Shown here: positions 1-5,826 of the stretch, piece after piece
Layout of the letters: every line of letters starts with the position of its first letter
Position numbering within the stretch: position 1 is the first letter of the stretch
Notes under the pieces: generated by a model
What the model saw: the letters and a program-made list of their open reading frames with translations, nothing else
Database searches by the model: none
Told to the model about the DNA's origin: nothing
Assembly (NCBI GenBank): GCA_905234575.1
Contig: CAJOIG010000018.1
Coordinates: 1 to 13,789 of the forward strand
Reading direction: 5' to 3'
Origin: an uncultured Oscillospiraceae bacterium
GTDB taxonomy: Bacteria; Bacillota; Clostridia; Oscillospirales; Oscillospiraceae
Length of the DNA stretch: 13,789 bases
Translations under genes and position numbers: made by a program

Positions 1-116
1 GCCGTCATGAAGGCAGCCTTGTCGTAGTTTTCGGTGATGTATTTCGAGATGAGCCTCTGGCCCTTGGAAAATCCGCGGCTCTGTTCTTCGAGCCGCGCCA
101 GGATGTCTTTACCCAT
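1..116 (-). CDS. RpiR/MurR-family transcriptional regulator, N-terminal fragment
   Basis: The first 38 codons of a gene that leaves the window at its left edge. The visible protein opens MGKDILARLEEQ and continues with FSKGQRLISKYI and ENYDKAAFMTA, which is the start of the HTH_6 DNA-binding domain of RpiR-family regulators. Known members have this N-terminal helix-turn-helix followed by a C-terminal SIS sugar-phosphate-binding domain and control sugar, amino-sugar or cell-wall-recycling genes; the SIS part and any target genes lie outside the window. The ATG at 116-114 is supported by an AGGAGAGG ribosome-binding site a few bases upstream (about 123-130). It has its own likely promoter and an upstream palindrome that may be its operator. 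Family assignment is from a short fragment, so the ligand cannot be guessed. Confidence 0.8.
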   Translation of the reverse strand, partial: MGKDILARLEEQSRGFSKGQRLISKYITENYDKAAFMT

Positions 117-148
117 GCTTTCCTCTCCTATCGAAATGTGCACAAACA

Positions 149-184
149 ATAATACTTGCATTCGACTTCAAATGCAAGTATTAT
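149..184. repeat. 14-bp perfect inverted repeat, candidate operator upstream of the RpiR-family gene
   Basis: Arms ATAATACTTGCATT (149-162) and AATGCAAGTATTAT (171-184) are perfect reverse complements separated by an 8-nt spacer. The upstream arm overlaps the -10 hexamer and the predicted transcription start lies inside the repeat. A transcript from the adjacent promoter would therefore contain only part of the structure, which favours a protein-binding DNA operator, probably for autoregulation. In a read-through transcript from rluB the same sequence would fold into an AT-rich hairpin followed by a short T-rich stretch, so a weak terminator is the alternative. Confidence 0.55.
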
Positions 185-209
185 ATGCAAATTTTTCTTC
201 ATCCTGCAA
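180..209 (-). promoter_or_regulatory. Putative sigma-A promoter of the RpiR-family gene
   Basis: On the minus strand a perfect -10 hexamer TATAAT (185-180) lies 18 nt from a weak -35 TTGCAG (209-204). The predicted start of transcription is near 173, leaving a leader of roughly 55-60 nt before the ATG at 116. The -10 lies on the edge of the 14-bp palindrome at 149-184. The -35 matches consensus at only three positions, so activity may be modest; inferred from sequence only. Confidence 0.5.
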
Positions 210-242
210 AAGCCGTGTCCGGAGGGCAGTTTTGGCCCGGTT

Positions 243-956
243 TCAGGCAAGCTCATGCAGGAAAGCAATTTCTTCCTTCGTCAGGCTCCGCCATTTTCCC
301 GCAGGCAGCTCTCCCAGGTGGATCGGTCCCTCCGCGATGCGGATCAAGCGTCGAACGGTCAGTCCCACTGCGGCGCACATCCGCCGGACCTGCCGGTTCT
401 TGCCCTCGTGGATGGTGACCTGAAGCTCCGCCTGCTGTCCGCGCAGCTCCACGAGCATGACGCCCGGGCGGCGGATGGGCTCGCCTTCGAGCTCCGTCAT
501 CCGCTCCAGGGCGCGCACGGCGGATTTGACGTCCACCCCCTGGACGAACACGGTGTAGACCTTGTCCACCTCATGGCTCGGATGCATGAGCGCGTTCGCC
601 ACTGTGCCGTCGTCCGTGAGCAGGAGCAGGCCCTCGGAGTCCATGTCGAGCCGTCCGACGGGATACAGACGTCCGCCGGCATCCCGGGTAAGGTCCGCCA
701 CGGTCGGCCGGTCCCGGTCGTCCTTCATGGTCGTGACATAGCCACGGGGCTTGTGGAGAAGTATGTACCGGCGGCGCCGGGCAACAGTGACGGGCTCGCC
801 GTCCAGGCGGATGTCGTCCGCCTCCGGATCGGCGGACATGCCGACACTTGCCGGGACACCGTTCACGGTGATCCGGCCGTCGCGAATCAGCTGCTCGGAG
901 GCCCGCCGGGAGGCGACGCCCGCGGCCGAGAGGATCTTTTGCAGTCGTTCCGTCAT
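243..956 (-). CDS. rluB: 23S rRNA pseudouridine synthase, RluB/RsuA family
   Basis: A 237-residue protein with the two-domain layout of the RsuA/RluB/E/F family. An S4 RNA-binding domain occupies about residues 3-50 (RLQKILSAAGVASRRASEQL), followed by the pseudouridine synthase core from about residue 63. The catalytic aspartate is Asp104 in GRLDMDSEGLLLLTDDG, and the conserved family blocks HKPRGYVTT and EGKNRQVRRMC (about 184-194) are present. Relatives convert a uridine in the peptidyl-transferase-region helix of 23S rRNA to pseudouridine; RluB is the usual assignment for the copy lying near scpAB in Firmicutes. Its ATG overlaps the stop of the upstream carboxypeptidase gene in an ATGA (956-953), so translation is probably coupled; an AAGGA lies slightly far upstream. 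It is the last gene of the long operon; no clear intrinsic terminator follows. Exact target uridine is inferred from family. Confidence 0.92.
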   Translation of the reverse strand: MTERLQKILSAAGVASRRASEQLIRDGRITVNGVPASVGMSADPEADDIRLDGEPVTVARRRRYILLHKPRGYVTTMKDDRDRPTVADLTRDAGGRLYPVGRLDMDSEGLLLLTDDGTVANALMHPSHEVDKVYTVFVQGVDVKSAVRALERMTELEGEPIRRPGVMLVELRGQQAELQVTIHEGKNRQVRRMCAAVGLTVRRLIRIAEGPIHLGELPAGKWRSLTKEEIAFLHELA

Positions 957-2077
957 GACAGTATATATACGTTCCTTTCAAAGCTCAGGATCCCGTTCAG
1001 GACCGACCGAAATCCCGGACGGATCTCCGGCGTCCTCGAAACGGAGTCGGAGAAAACCAGAGGAGCCTCGTCCGCCAGGACCCCGTCCACAAAGACACTG
1101 GCAGTCCCGATCCGATCCCCCTGCCGCACGTCCGCGTATACGAACCGCGGCAGACAAAGCGCGATCGAGACGGACTCTCCCTCCCGGCGCAGGACCGAGA
1201 GCGCTTCGGTCGATACAACGCCGACGGCGGGCTTCTCTCCGCCGATGACGGGAATCTCGCCGAAGGAGGATCGGGCGGCGGTCTCGGCAAGGGAATACTC
1301 GCCGTAGGCCCAGTCGTACAGCGCCGCGTGATCCTGCCAATCGTCGGGATCGGACAGGGTCACGCAGAGGATCGTCACGCCGCCGCGCTCGCAGCAGGAG
1401 ACGAGTGTGCGCCCGGCGGCCTCGGTATAGCCGGTCTTGCCGCCAAAAACGCCCTCGCATTCCCGCAGCAGACGGTTATGGTTCACAAAAGTGTGATCAC
1501 CTACCGTCACGCTCTGCGTCGAAACGAGACGCACGAACTCGTCGTTTCGGATCGCCTCCCGCAGGATCTTCGCCAGATCGAGCGCGGAGGCATGATGGGC
1601 TTCGCCGTCGAGGCCGCTGGGGTTTTCAAAATGGGCCGTCCCGCAGCCGAGCGCCGCTGCCCGCTCGTTCATCCGCTCAGCAAACGCCTCAACGCTGCCC
1701 GATACGAGGCAGGCCAGCGCCGTCGCAGCGTCGTTTCCCGAGGCAAGAAGAAGCCCGTACAGGAGCTCCCGCACCGTAAGCGTCTGCCCCGGAGCAAGAT
1801 ACATGGTTGAACCCTCGATCCCGGTCCACGCCGGGTCGATCACGACCTCCTCGTCCAGGTCCAGGGCCTCAAGGGCAAGGAGTGCCGTCAGGACCTTCGT
1901 CGTACTCGCGATAAGGCGCGGTTCCTCGGGGTCCTTGGACGCAAGAACCCGGCCGGAAGCGTCGTCCATCAGCACATAGGCCGCCGCGGATGTTTCGGGA
2001 GCCTCCGCCGCGAGGGCGGAAACAGTAAGCCCCGCTGACAGAAGAGCCGCGAGAAGAAGCGCGCATAGATGTTTCAT
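953..2077 (-). CDS. Serine-type D-alanyl-D-alanine carboxypeptidase (S11, DacF/DacB-like)
   Basis: A 374-residue exported penicillin-binding protein that trims the terminal D-alanine from peptidoglycan pentapeptides. Residues 1-23 form a signal peptide (short basic start, hydrophobic core ending SALA-A). All three active-site motifs are visible: the nucleophile motif S58-T-T-K61, S113-G-N115 and K214-T-G216 in FGGKTGYTEAAGRTLVS. A PBP5-type C-terminal beta domain follows at about 275-345. The last 24 residues (PGFRSVLNGILSFE region) could be a membrane-associating amphipathic helix, but this is uncertain. Its position directly after ytfJ, in the scpAB neighbourhood, matches the sporulation-linked DacF/DacB homologues of Bacilli and Clostridia; a vegetative DacA-like role cannot be excluded. 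A weak AGGCGG ribosome-binding site lies 7 nt before the ATG and sits beside an 8-bp inverted repeat. It overlaps rluB by 4 nt. Confidence 0.92.
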   Translation of the reverse strand: MKHLCALLLAALLSAGLTVSALAAEAPETSAAAYVLMDDASGRVLASKDPEEPRLIASTTKVLTALLALEALDLDEEVVIDPAWTGIEGSTMYLAPGQTLTVRELLYGLLLASGNDAATALACLVSGSVEAFAERMNERAAALGCGTAHFENPSGLDGEAHHASALDLAKILREAIRNDEFVRLVSTQSVTVGDHTFVNHNRLLRECEGVFGGKTGYTEAAGRTLVSCCERGGVTILCVTLSDPDDWQDHAALYDWAYGEYSLAETAARSSFGEIPVIGGEKPAVGVVSTEALSVLRREGESVSIALCLPRFVYADVRQGDRIGTASVFVDGVLADEAPLVFSDSVSRTPEIRPGFRSVLNGILSFERNVYILS

Positions 2078-2110
2078 GTAAGCACCGCCTAAGGATAAGA
2101 CTGTGCTTAC
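2078..2110. repeat. 8-bp inverted repeat abutting the carboxypeptidase start codon
   Basis: GTAAGCAC (2078-2085) and GTGCTTAC (2103-2110) are perfect reverse complements with a 17-nt spacer. In the transcript the downstream arm ends immediately before the AUG, and the AGGCGG ribosome-binding site spans the loop and the beginning of that arm. Folding could limit access to the start region, or the DNA could be a small operator. It fills most of the 54-nt gap between ytfJ and the carboxypeptidase gene, the largest gap in the lon-to-rluB part of the operon. Function is inferred. Confidence 0.45.
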
Positions 2111-2131
2111 TATGCCCGTCAGCGCCGGGAT

Positions 2132-2548
2132 TTACTCAGCGTCTGTACCGTCCGCTTCGTCCGACGCAGCCGTTTTGGGCGCATATTTATCCGCCATGCG
2201 CTCCACACGGTCCAATAGTCCGGGCACCAGATCGATGATGCGGTCCGCCGTACTGAAGGCGGGCGGCTGCACCGCCACCATGCGGATGGAGGTCCCGTTC
2301 ATCATGAGAAAGCCGACGGGATCGACCTTCACCGCCGCGCCGCTGCCGGCCCAGACGCTTCCCTTTTTCGAGGCGTCCGAACCGTCGTTGCCGCCGGAGG
2401 CGAAGCCGAAGGAAATGCGGGACACCGGGACGAGAGTGACGCCGTCGTGAGTCGTGATGGGCTGCCCCACCACCATGTTCGCGTCCACCATGCCGCGGAT
2501 CTTGTCCATCGCGCCGCTCATCATATCGCCGAGAGGATGATCAGCCAT
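2132..2548 (-). CDS. ytfJ: Sporulation protein YtfJ/GerW family
   Basis: A 138-residue cytoplasmic protein with the signature blocks of the GerW/YtfJ family: VSRISFGFASGG (about 42-53) and GSGAAVKVDPVGFL (about 68-81), preceded by the usual MVVGQPI segment. In Bacillus subtilis the homologue is made in the forespore and is needed for normal germination; the molecular activity is not known. An N-terminal amphipathic stretch (GAMDKIRGMVDAN) and a C-terminal helix rich in charged residues are visible, with an acidic, probably disordered tail from about 123. The start is supported by an AAAGGAGTG ribosome-binding site upstream of the ATG, located inside the end of the DUF2953 gene, with which it overlaps by 8 nt. 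Pairing of ytfJ with DUF2953 is a common arrangement in spore-forming Firmicutes. Confidence 0.9.
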   Translation of the reverse strand: MADHPLGDMMSGAMDKIRGMVDANMVVGQPITTHDGVTLVPVSRISFGFASGGNDGSDASKKGSVWAGSGAAVKVDPVGFLMMNGTSIRMVAVQPPAFSTADRIIDLVPGLLDRVERMADKYAPKTAASDEADGTDAE

Positions 2549-3140
2549 GTTTTACACTCCTTTTGTAAAGTAAAAATTCTTTCAGAGACCCTGCGGCGAT
2601 CCGAAGCAGCGAGGACGTAAGCTCCCCGATGCGCAGACTGGAACGCAGGCACACATCGATATCGGGGGTCGTTCGGTCAAAGTCCACGTCCGCCCGAAGA
2701 TCGGATACAACCAGCTTTTTCCCGCCGATTCGACGAAGTCCGTCCATCACCGTTCCCGCGGCGGCATACAGCATCGCAGTATCGGCCGGGTCCGGCAGGG
2801 CGGCTGTGACGTGCAGCCGCAGAAACTCCACCCGCTGACGGAACACCAGCCGTGAGAGCTGAACGATGGCGTTTTCCGAAACACGAAGAATCAGAGACAA
2901 CGGCGGCGGTCCCGAGGATCGCTTCTTTTTTTTCTCTTTTTCGCTGCCGGTCGTCGCCTCGTCGGATTTGGACGTCTTTTTCTTCTTTCTCCGATTGCCG
3001 AGACGAAACGAAACATGACCGATCCGTATCGCCAGCGAGAAGCCGTCGGAGTTGCTGTACGCGGCCTCCGCTCCCACACGGATGAGGCCGATGAGCAGGA
3101 GCACCGCAAGGATGACGCCGATCACCAGGAGCGCTCTCAA
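2541..3140 (-). CDS. DUF2953 (YtfI-like) membrane-anchored protein
   Basis: A 199-residue protein of unknown function. Residues 1-20 form one hydrophobic membrane segment (LLVIGVILAVLLLIGLI). A short beta-rich segment with SLAIRIGHVSFRL follows, then a highly basic low-complexity linker (about 50-76, including RRKKKK and KKKKR), then the main domain with LRLHVTAALPDPADTAMLYAAAGTV and the family-typical TPDIDVCLRSSLRIGEL. This pattern and the position beside ytfJ identify the DUF2953/YtfI family, associated with sporulating Firmicutes. The start codon is TTG (3140-3138), which overlaps the scpB stop as TTGA. It is preferred because a strong GGGGAGG lies 7 nt upstream and translation from it begins exactly at the membrane segment. 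An A8 run in the linker (2933-2926) is unusual for so GC-rich a gene. Confidence 0.82.
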   Translation of the reverse strand: MRALLVIGVILAVLLLIGLIRVGAEAAYSNSDGFSLAIRIGHVSFRLGNRRKKKKTSKSDEATTGSEKEKKKKRSSGPPPLSLILRVSENAIVQLSRLVFRQRVEFLRLHVTAALPDPADTAMLYAAAGTVMDGLRRIGGKKLVVSDLRADVDFDRTTPDIDVCLRSSLRIGELTSSLLRIAAGSLKEFLLYKRSVKHG

Positions 3141-3781
3141 GCAGGTCCCTCCCCTGCTTCCGCGGTCTCAGCAGTCTCGGCAGCCTCCTGTTCCATCGCG
3201 GCTTTGGCCTCCTCCGCCGCTTTCAGAGCCTCGACCTTCTCCTGGAGCTGACGCACCGCGTCGCTTCCCGCCACCGCCGGAAGCTCGGGAAGCTCCGAAA
3301 GGTCGGAGACGCCCATGGTCCGCAGGAAGAGGTCCGTCGTGCGGTAAAGCGTCGGACGGCCCACGGCCTCCAAATGCCCGCATGGCTCGATGAGACCCCG
3401 CTCCGCCAGTACACCGACGGTATACGAGCTGTCCAGGCCGCGCATCTGCTCGATATACGCGCGGGTGACGGGCTGGAAATACGCGACGATGGCGAGGACC
3501 TCCAGCGACGCCTGGGAGAGCTTCGGCGGGCGGCGCTGCTCCAGGGCGCGCGTGATCTCCAGCGCGTATTCCGGCGCGCTGTGGAGCTGCAGGGCCTTCC
3601 CAAGGCGCACGAGACGGATCCCGCGGCGGCGGGTCTCATACTCCTCGGAAAGCTCCCGACCGACGTCGAAGATCGCGTCCTCGTCGGTGTCGAGGATGAG
3701 CGCGAGGCGCTCGGCGCTCACGGGCTCGCCGGAAGCGAACAGGATCGCCTCCACGGCCGCTTTCAAATCCAGTTCATCCAT
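3137..3781 (-). CDS. scpB: Segregation and condensation protein B (ScpB)
   Basis: A 214-residue winged-helix protein that joins ScpA and SMC in the bacterial condensin which compacts and segregates chromosomes. The family signatures are clear: LKAAVEAILFASGEPVS at the N-terminus, KLSQASLEVLAIVAYFQPVTRAYIEQMRG (about 87-115) and the closing GRPTLYRTTDLFLRTMGVSDLSELPELP (about 141-168). The chosen ATG (3781-3779) overlaps the end of scpA by 8 nt, as usual for this gene pair. The frame stays open upstream to 3958, but that extension is scpA sequence in another frame and resembles no ScpB. The C-terminus beyond about 170 is an Ala/Glu-rich, probably disordered helix-like tail ending in repeated AET motifs. 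Its end overlaps the TTG start of the DUF2953 gene by 4 nt. Confidence 0.93.
   Translation of the reverse strand: MDELDLKAAVEAILFASGEPVSAERLALILDTDEDAIFDVGRELSEEYETRRRGIRLVRLGKALQLHSAPEYALEITRALEQRRPPKLSQASLEVLAIVAYFQPVTRAYIEQMRGLDSSYTVGVLAERGLIEPCGHLEAVGRPTLYRTTDLFLRTMGVSDLSELPELPAVAGSDAVRQLQEKVEALKAAEEAKAAMEQEAAETAETAEAGEGPA
3148..3154 (-). promoter_or_regulatory. Ribosome-binding site fixing the TTG start of the DUF2953 gene
   Basis: GGGGAGG on the minus strand, with GGAGG ending 7 nt before the TTG at 3140. It lies inside the last codons of scpB. This near-ideal site is the main reason for accepting a TTG start here, since no ATG or GTG is placed as well. Confidence 0.7.
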
Positions 3782-4559
3782 AATCCATATTCTCCAGGAT
3801 CTCTTCGGTATCGCCGCCGGCAAAGCGGACGATGTAATCGTCCTCCGTCCGCTCGAGGTAAACGCTGCCGAGGGAACACATCTCCAAAAGGGACAGGAAC
3901 GTCGCCACAAGTTCGGAACGGCTTTCCGCCAAGGCGTACAGACCGCGCAGCGAGGCATTCCCGCCGCGCTGCAGCAGGTCGAGGAGCTGACGACCCTTGT
4001 CCCGGACGCTGTAGAGGATGGGCCGGGGAATGGCGCGAAGGGTCGTCTCCTCCTCCGGCACGGCGGCGCCCTTTTGCAGCATCCCCGCCAGCGCGGCGAA
4101 AAGCTCCCAGGGCTCGTGCCGATAGTCGTACTCGCCGTACTTGGGAATGGGCTCCGTTGGCGTGGAAAACAGGAGCGCTCCCTGGGCGAGGCGGTCCGCC
4201 ATCGCCGGAAGGACCTCCTTCAGCGCCTGGAAGGTATCCCGGCTCTGCAGCTGCTCCAGGCTCGACATGAGAAGCTCGAGCTCGGAGACCTCCTCCGTGC
4301 CGGCAAGGAGCGTTTTCGTCTTGATATAGACGAGATGGGACGCCATCTGCACGAATTCGCTCGCCACGTCCAGGTCCATGCGCTGCATCTCGTCGAGCCA
4401 GGCGAGGTACTGGTCGAGGATGTCGGCGATCTTGATGTCGCGGATCTCTATTTTGTTTTTCGACAGCAGCATCAGGATCAGCGCCAGAGGACCCTCGAAG
4501 TCCTGCATCTCCTCTTTCGATTTGACGACGCCCTCCAGATGGAAGGTGGGGTTTTCCAT
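3774..4559 (-). CDS. scpA: Segregation and condensation protein A (ScpA, kleisin)
   Basis: A 261-residue kleisin subunit of the SMC-ScpAB condensin. The N-terminal SMC-neck-binding region contains the hallmark FEGPLALILMLLSKNKIEIRDI block (starting about residue 21) followed by DQYLAWLDEM and the ASEFVQMASHLVYIKTKTLL helix (about 66-85). The C-terminal winged-helix domain that contacts the SMC head lies at about 200-247 (RGLYALAESRSELVATFLSLLEM, then YIVRF). The central part (about 100-175) is the variable linker bound by ScpB. Length is normal for the family. The ATG shares one base with the TAA stop of the upstream M50 gene (TAATG at 4561-4557) and no strong ribosome-binding site is seen, so reinitiation after the M50 gene is likely. 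Confidence 0.93.
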   Translation of the reverse strand: MENPTFHLEGVVKSKEEMQDFEGPLALILMLLSKNKIEIRDIKIADILDQYLAWLDEMQRMDLDVASEFVQMASHLVYIKTKTLLAGTEEVSELELLMSSLEQLQSRDTFQALKEVLPAMADRLAQGALLFSTPTEPIPKYGEYDYRHEPWELFAALAGMLQKGAAVPEEETTLRAIPRPILYSVRDKGRQLLDLLQRGGNASLRGLYALAESRSELVATFLSLLEMCSLGSVYLERTEDDYIVRFAGGDTEEILENMDYG

Positions 4560-5242
4560 TAGTGATTTACCAGTTCAAAAGCAAATTCCGCGATCGGGAA
4601 CAAATGATCAAAAGCCCATCCCGTCACGGTGGACAGAACGCCCGAGGTCGCGCCGGTGGCGACGAGAAGCATCAGAACGATCATCCCGTAGCGCTCGTAG
4701 CGCATGAGCTTATAATATGCCTCGTCGCTCAGAAACGAAAACAGGACCTTGGACCCGTCCAGGGGGGAAATGGGGATAAAATTGAAAATCGCGAGCGCCA
4801 GAGACAGATACGCCGTCCGCAGGACCGTTTCAAGGATCGCGGAGGCAACAGCGCCTCCGTTTGCGTACAGCGGTGTGTACAGAAGGCCGTACAGCAGAAG
4901 AAAGACAGCGGTGATGATCAGGTTCGACACCGGTCCGGCCAGCGCCGTGAGCGCCATGCCCTGCCGCGGGTTCCGGAAGCGGCGCATATCCACCGGCACG
5001 GGCTTTGCCCAGCCGAACCGGAACAGCACCATCATAACGAGGCCCCACCAGTCGATGTGCGCGAGCGGGTTCAGCGTCAGCCGTCCGGCGCGCTTGGCGG
5101 TATCGTCCCCCAGCGAGTAGGCGACAAGGCCGTGGCTGAGCTCATGCAGCGTGATGCAGATAAGGGCCGGGATGACGCCGAGCAGAAGATCCAGCAGTAC
5201 GGACCAGTCCAGGCCGTTCCAGATATTTCCGAGGGCGCTCAT
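4559..5242 (-). CDS. Site-2 protease family (M50) membrane zinc metalloprotease
   Basis: A 227-residue polytopic membrane protein. The zinc-binding motif H33-E34-L-S-H37 sits in the first membrane segment (about 16-38). It is followed by LTLNPLAHIDWWG (about 55-67) and the third-ligand region SPLDGSK with Asp162, giving a complete metal site. Further hydrophobic segments lie at about 96-123, 135-157 and 186-206. There is no PDZ domain, so it belongs to the compact YwhC/Rip-like branch of site-2 proteases rather than the RseP type. Such enzymes cut substrates within the membrane; the substrate here is unknown. An alternative is a non-regulatory membrane-protein turnover role alongside Lon and ClpXP from the same transcript. 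The ATG overlaps the ysxC stop as ATGA and a GGAGG lies 10 nt upstream. Confidence 0.9.
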   Translation of the reverse strand: MSALGNIWNGLDWSVLLDLLLGVIPALICITLHELSHGLVAYSLGDDTAKRAGRLTLNPLAHIDWWGLVMMVLFRFGWAKPVPVDMRRFRNPRQGMALTALAGPVSNLIITAVFLLLYGLLYTPLYANGGAVASAILETVLRTAYLSLALAIFNFIPISPLDGSKVLFSFLSDEAYYKLMRYERYGMIVLMLLVATGATSGVLSTVTGWAFDHLFPIAEFAFELVNH

Positions 5243-5826
5243 GGGTCCACGACCTCCGCGATTCGGGCGCGCAGCTCGTCCCTGCCCGTACGCTTCTCCG
5301 CGGAGAAATACATCAGGGGCACATCCTCCGGTAACGCCAGCGTATCGCGGATCCGGGCGAGGTTCGGCTCCCGTTCGGAGGCCTTGAGCTTGTCGTGCTT
5401 GTTCGCAACGACGATCCTGGGACAGCCGCAGCCGGCAAAGAGCTCGTTCATCATGACGTCAAGCTCCGTGGGCGCGTGCCGCCCATCCACGATCTGCACG
5501 CCCATGGTTATCCGTGACGGATCGGAAAAGAAATCCTCCATGAGCTTCCCCCAGCGCTCACGCTCATTCATCGGCACCTTGGCATACCCGTAGCCGGGCA
5601 GATCCACGAACCAGACCCGATCCGCCACAAGGAAATAGTTCACATTCGTGGTCTTCCCCGGCGCGGAGCCGACGCGCGCGAGGTTCTTGCGATTGAGAAG
5701 GCAGTTGATGACGGAGGATTTGCCCACGTTGGACTTTCCGGAGAACACGACGCAGGGCCGGTCATCCCGGATAAAATCCGCCTTGCGGCCCGCGGACTTC
5801 ACGAAAATGGCCGGTTCAAACCGCAT
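5239..5826 (-). CDS. ysxC: Ribosome biogenesis GTP-binding protein YsxC/YihA/EngB
   Basis: A 195-residue TRAFAC-class GTPase needed for late assembly of the 50S ribosomal subunit. All GTPase motifs are present: G1 GKSNVGKS (30-37), the G2 threonine in PGKTT (about 60), G3 DLPGYG (75-80), G4 NKHDK (142-146) and G5 SAEK (175-178). The start at 5826 gives the family's usual short N-terminus (MRFEPAIFVKSA). A longer open frame reaches 5874, but that extension overlaps lon, matches nothing in the family and would bypass the strong GGGAGGAG ribosome-binding site. The gene overlaps the 3' end of lon by 11 nt; the lon-ysxC pair is conserved across Firmicutes. Confidence 0.95.
   Translation of the reverse strand: MRFEPAIFVKSAGRKADFIRDDRPCVVFSGKSNVGKSSVINCLLNRKNLARVGSAPGKTTNVNYFLVADRVWFVDLPGYGYAKVPMNERERWGKLMEDFFSDPSRITMGVQIVDGRHAPTELDVMMNELFAGCGCPRIVVANKHDKLKASEREPNLARIRDTLALPEDVPLMYFSAEKRTGRDELRARIAEVVDP

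Noticed and set aside
219..240. Possible intrinsic terminator after rluB (GGGC/GCCC stem, outer CC/GG pairs)
   Set aside because: The main stem is only 4 bp with a 7-nt loop, outer pairs need a bulge, and the nearest T4 run is about 8 nt away and overlaps the putative -35 of the next promoter.
2086..2131. Sigma-F/sigma-G style promoter for the carboxypeptidase (GCATA-like box upstream)
   Set aside because: A GCATA occurs on the minus strand, but no acceptable -10 follows at the right distance.
3782..3958. 59-codon N-terminal extension of scpB
   Set aside because: The extension is scpA sequence read in another frame and has no ScpB similarity. The ATG at 3781 begins the known family N-terminus and overlaps scpA by the usual few bases.
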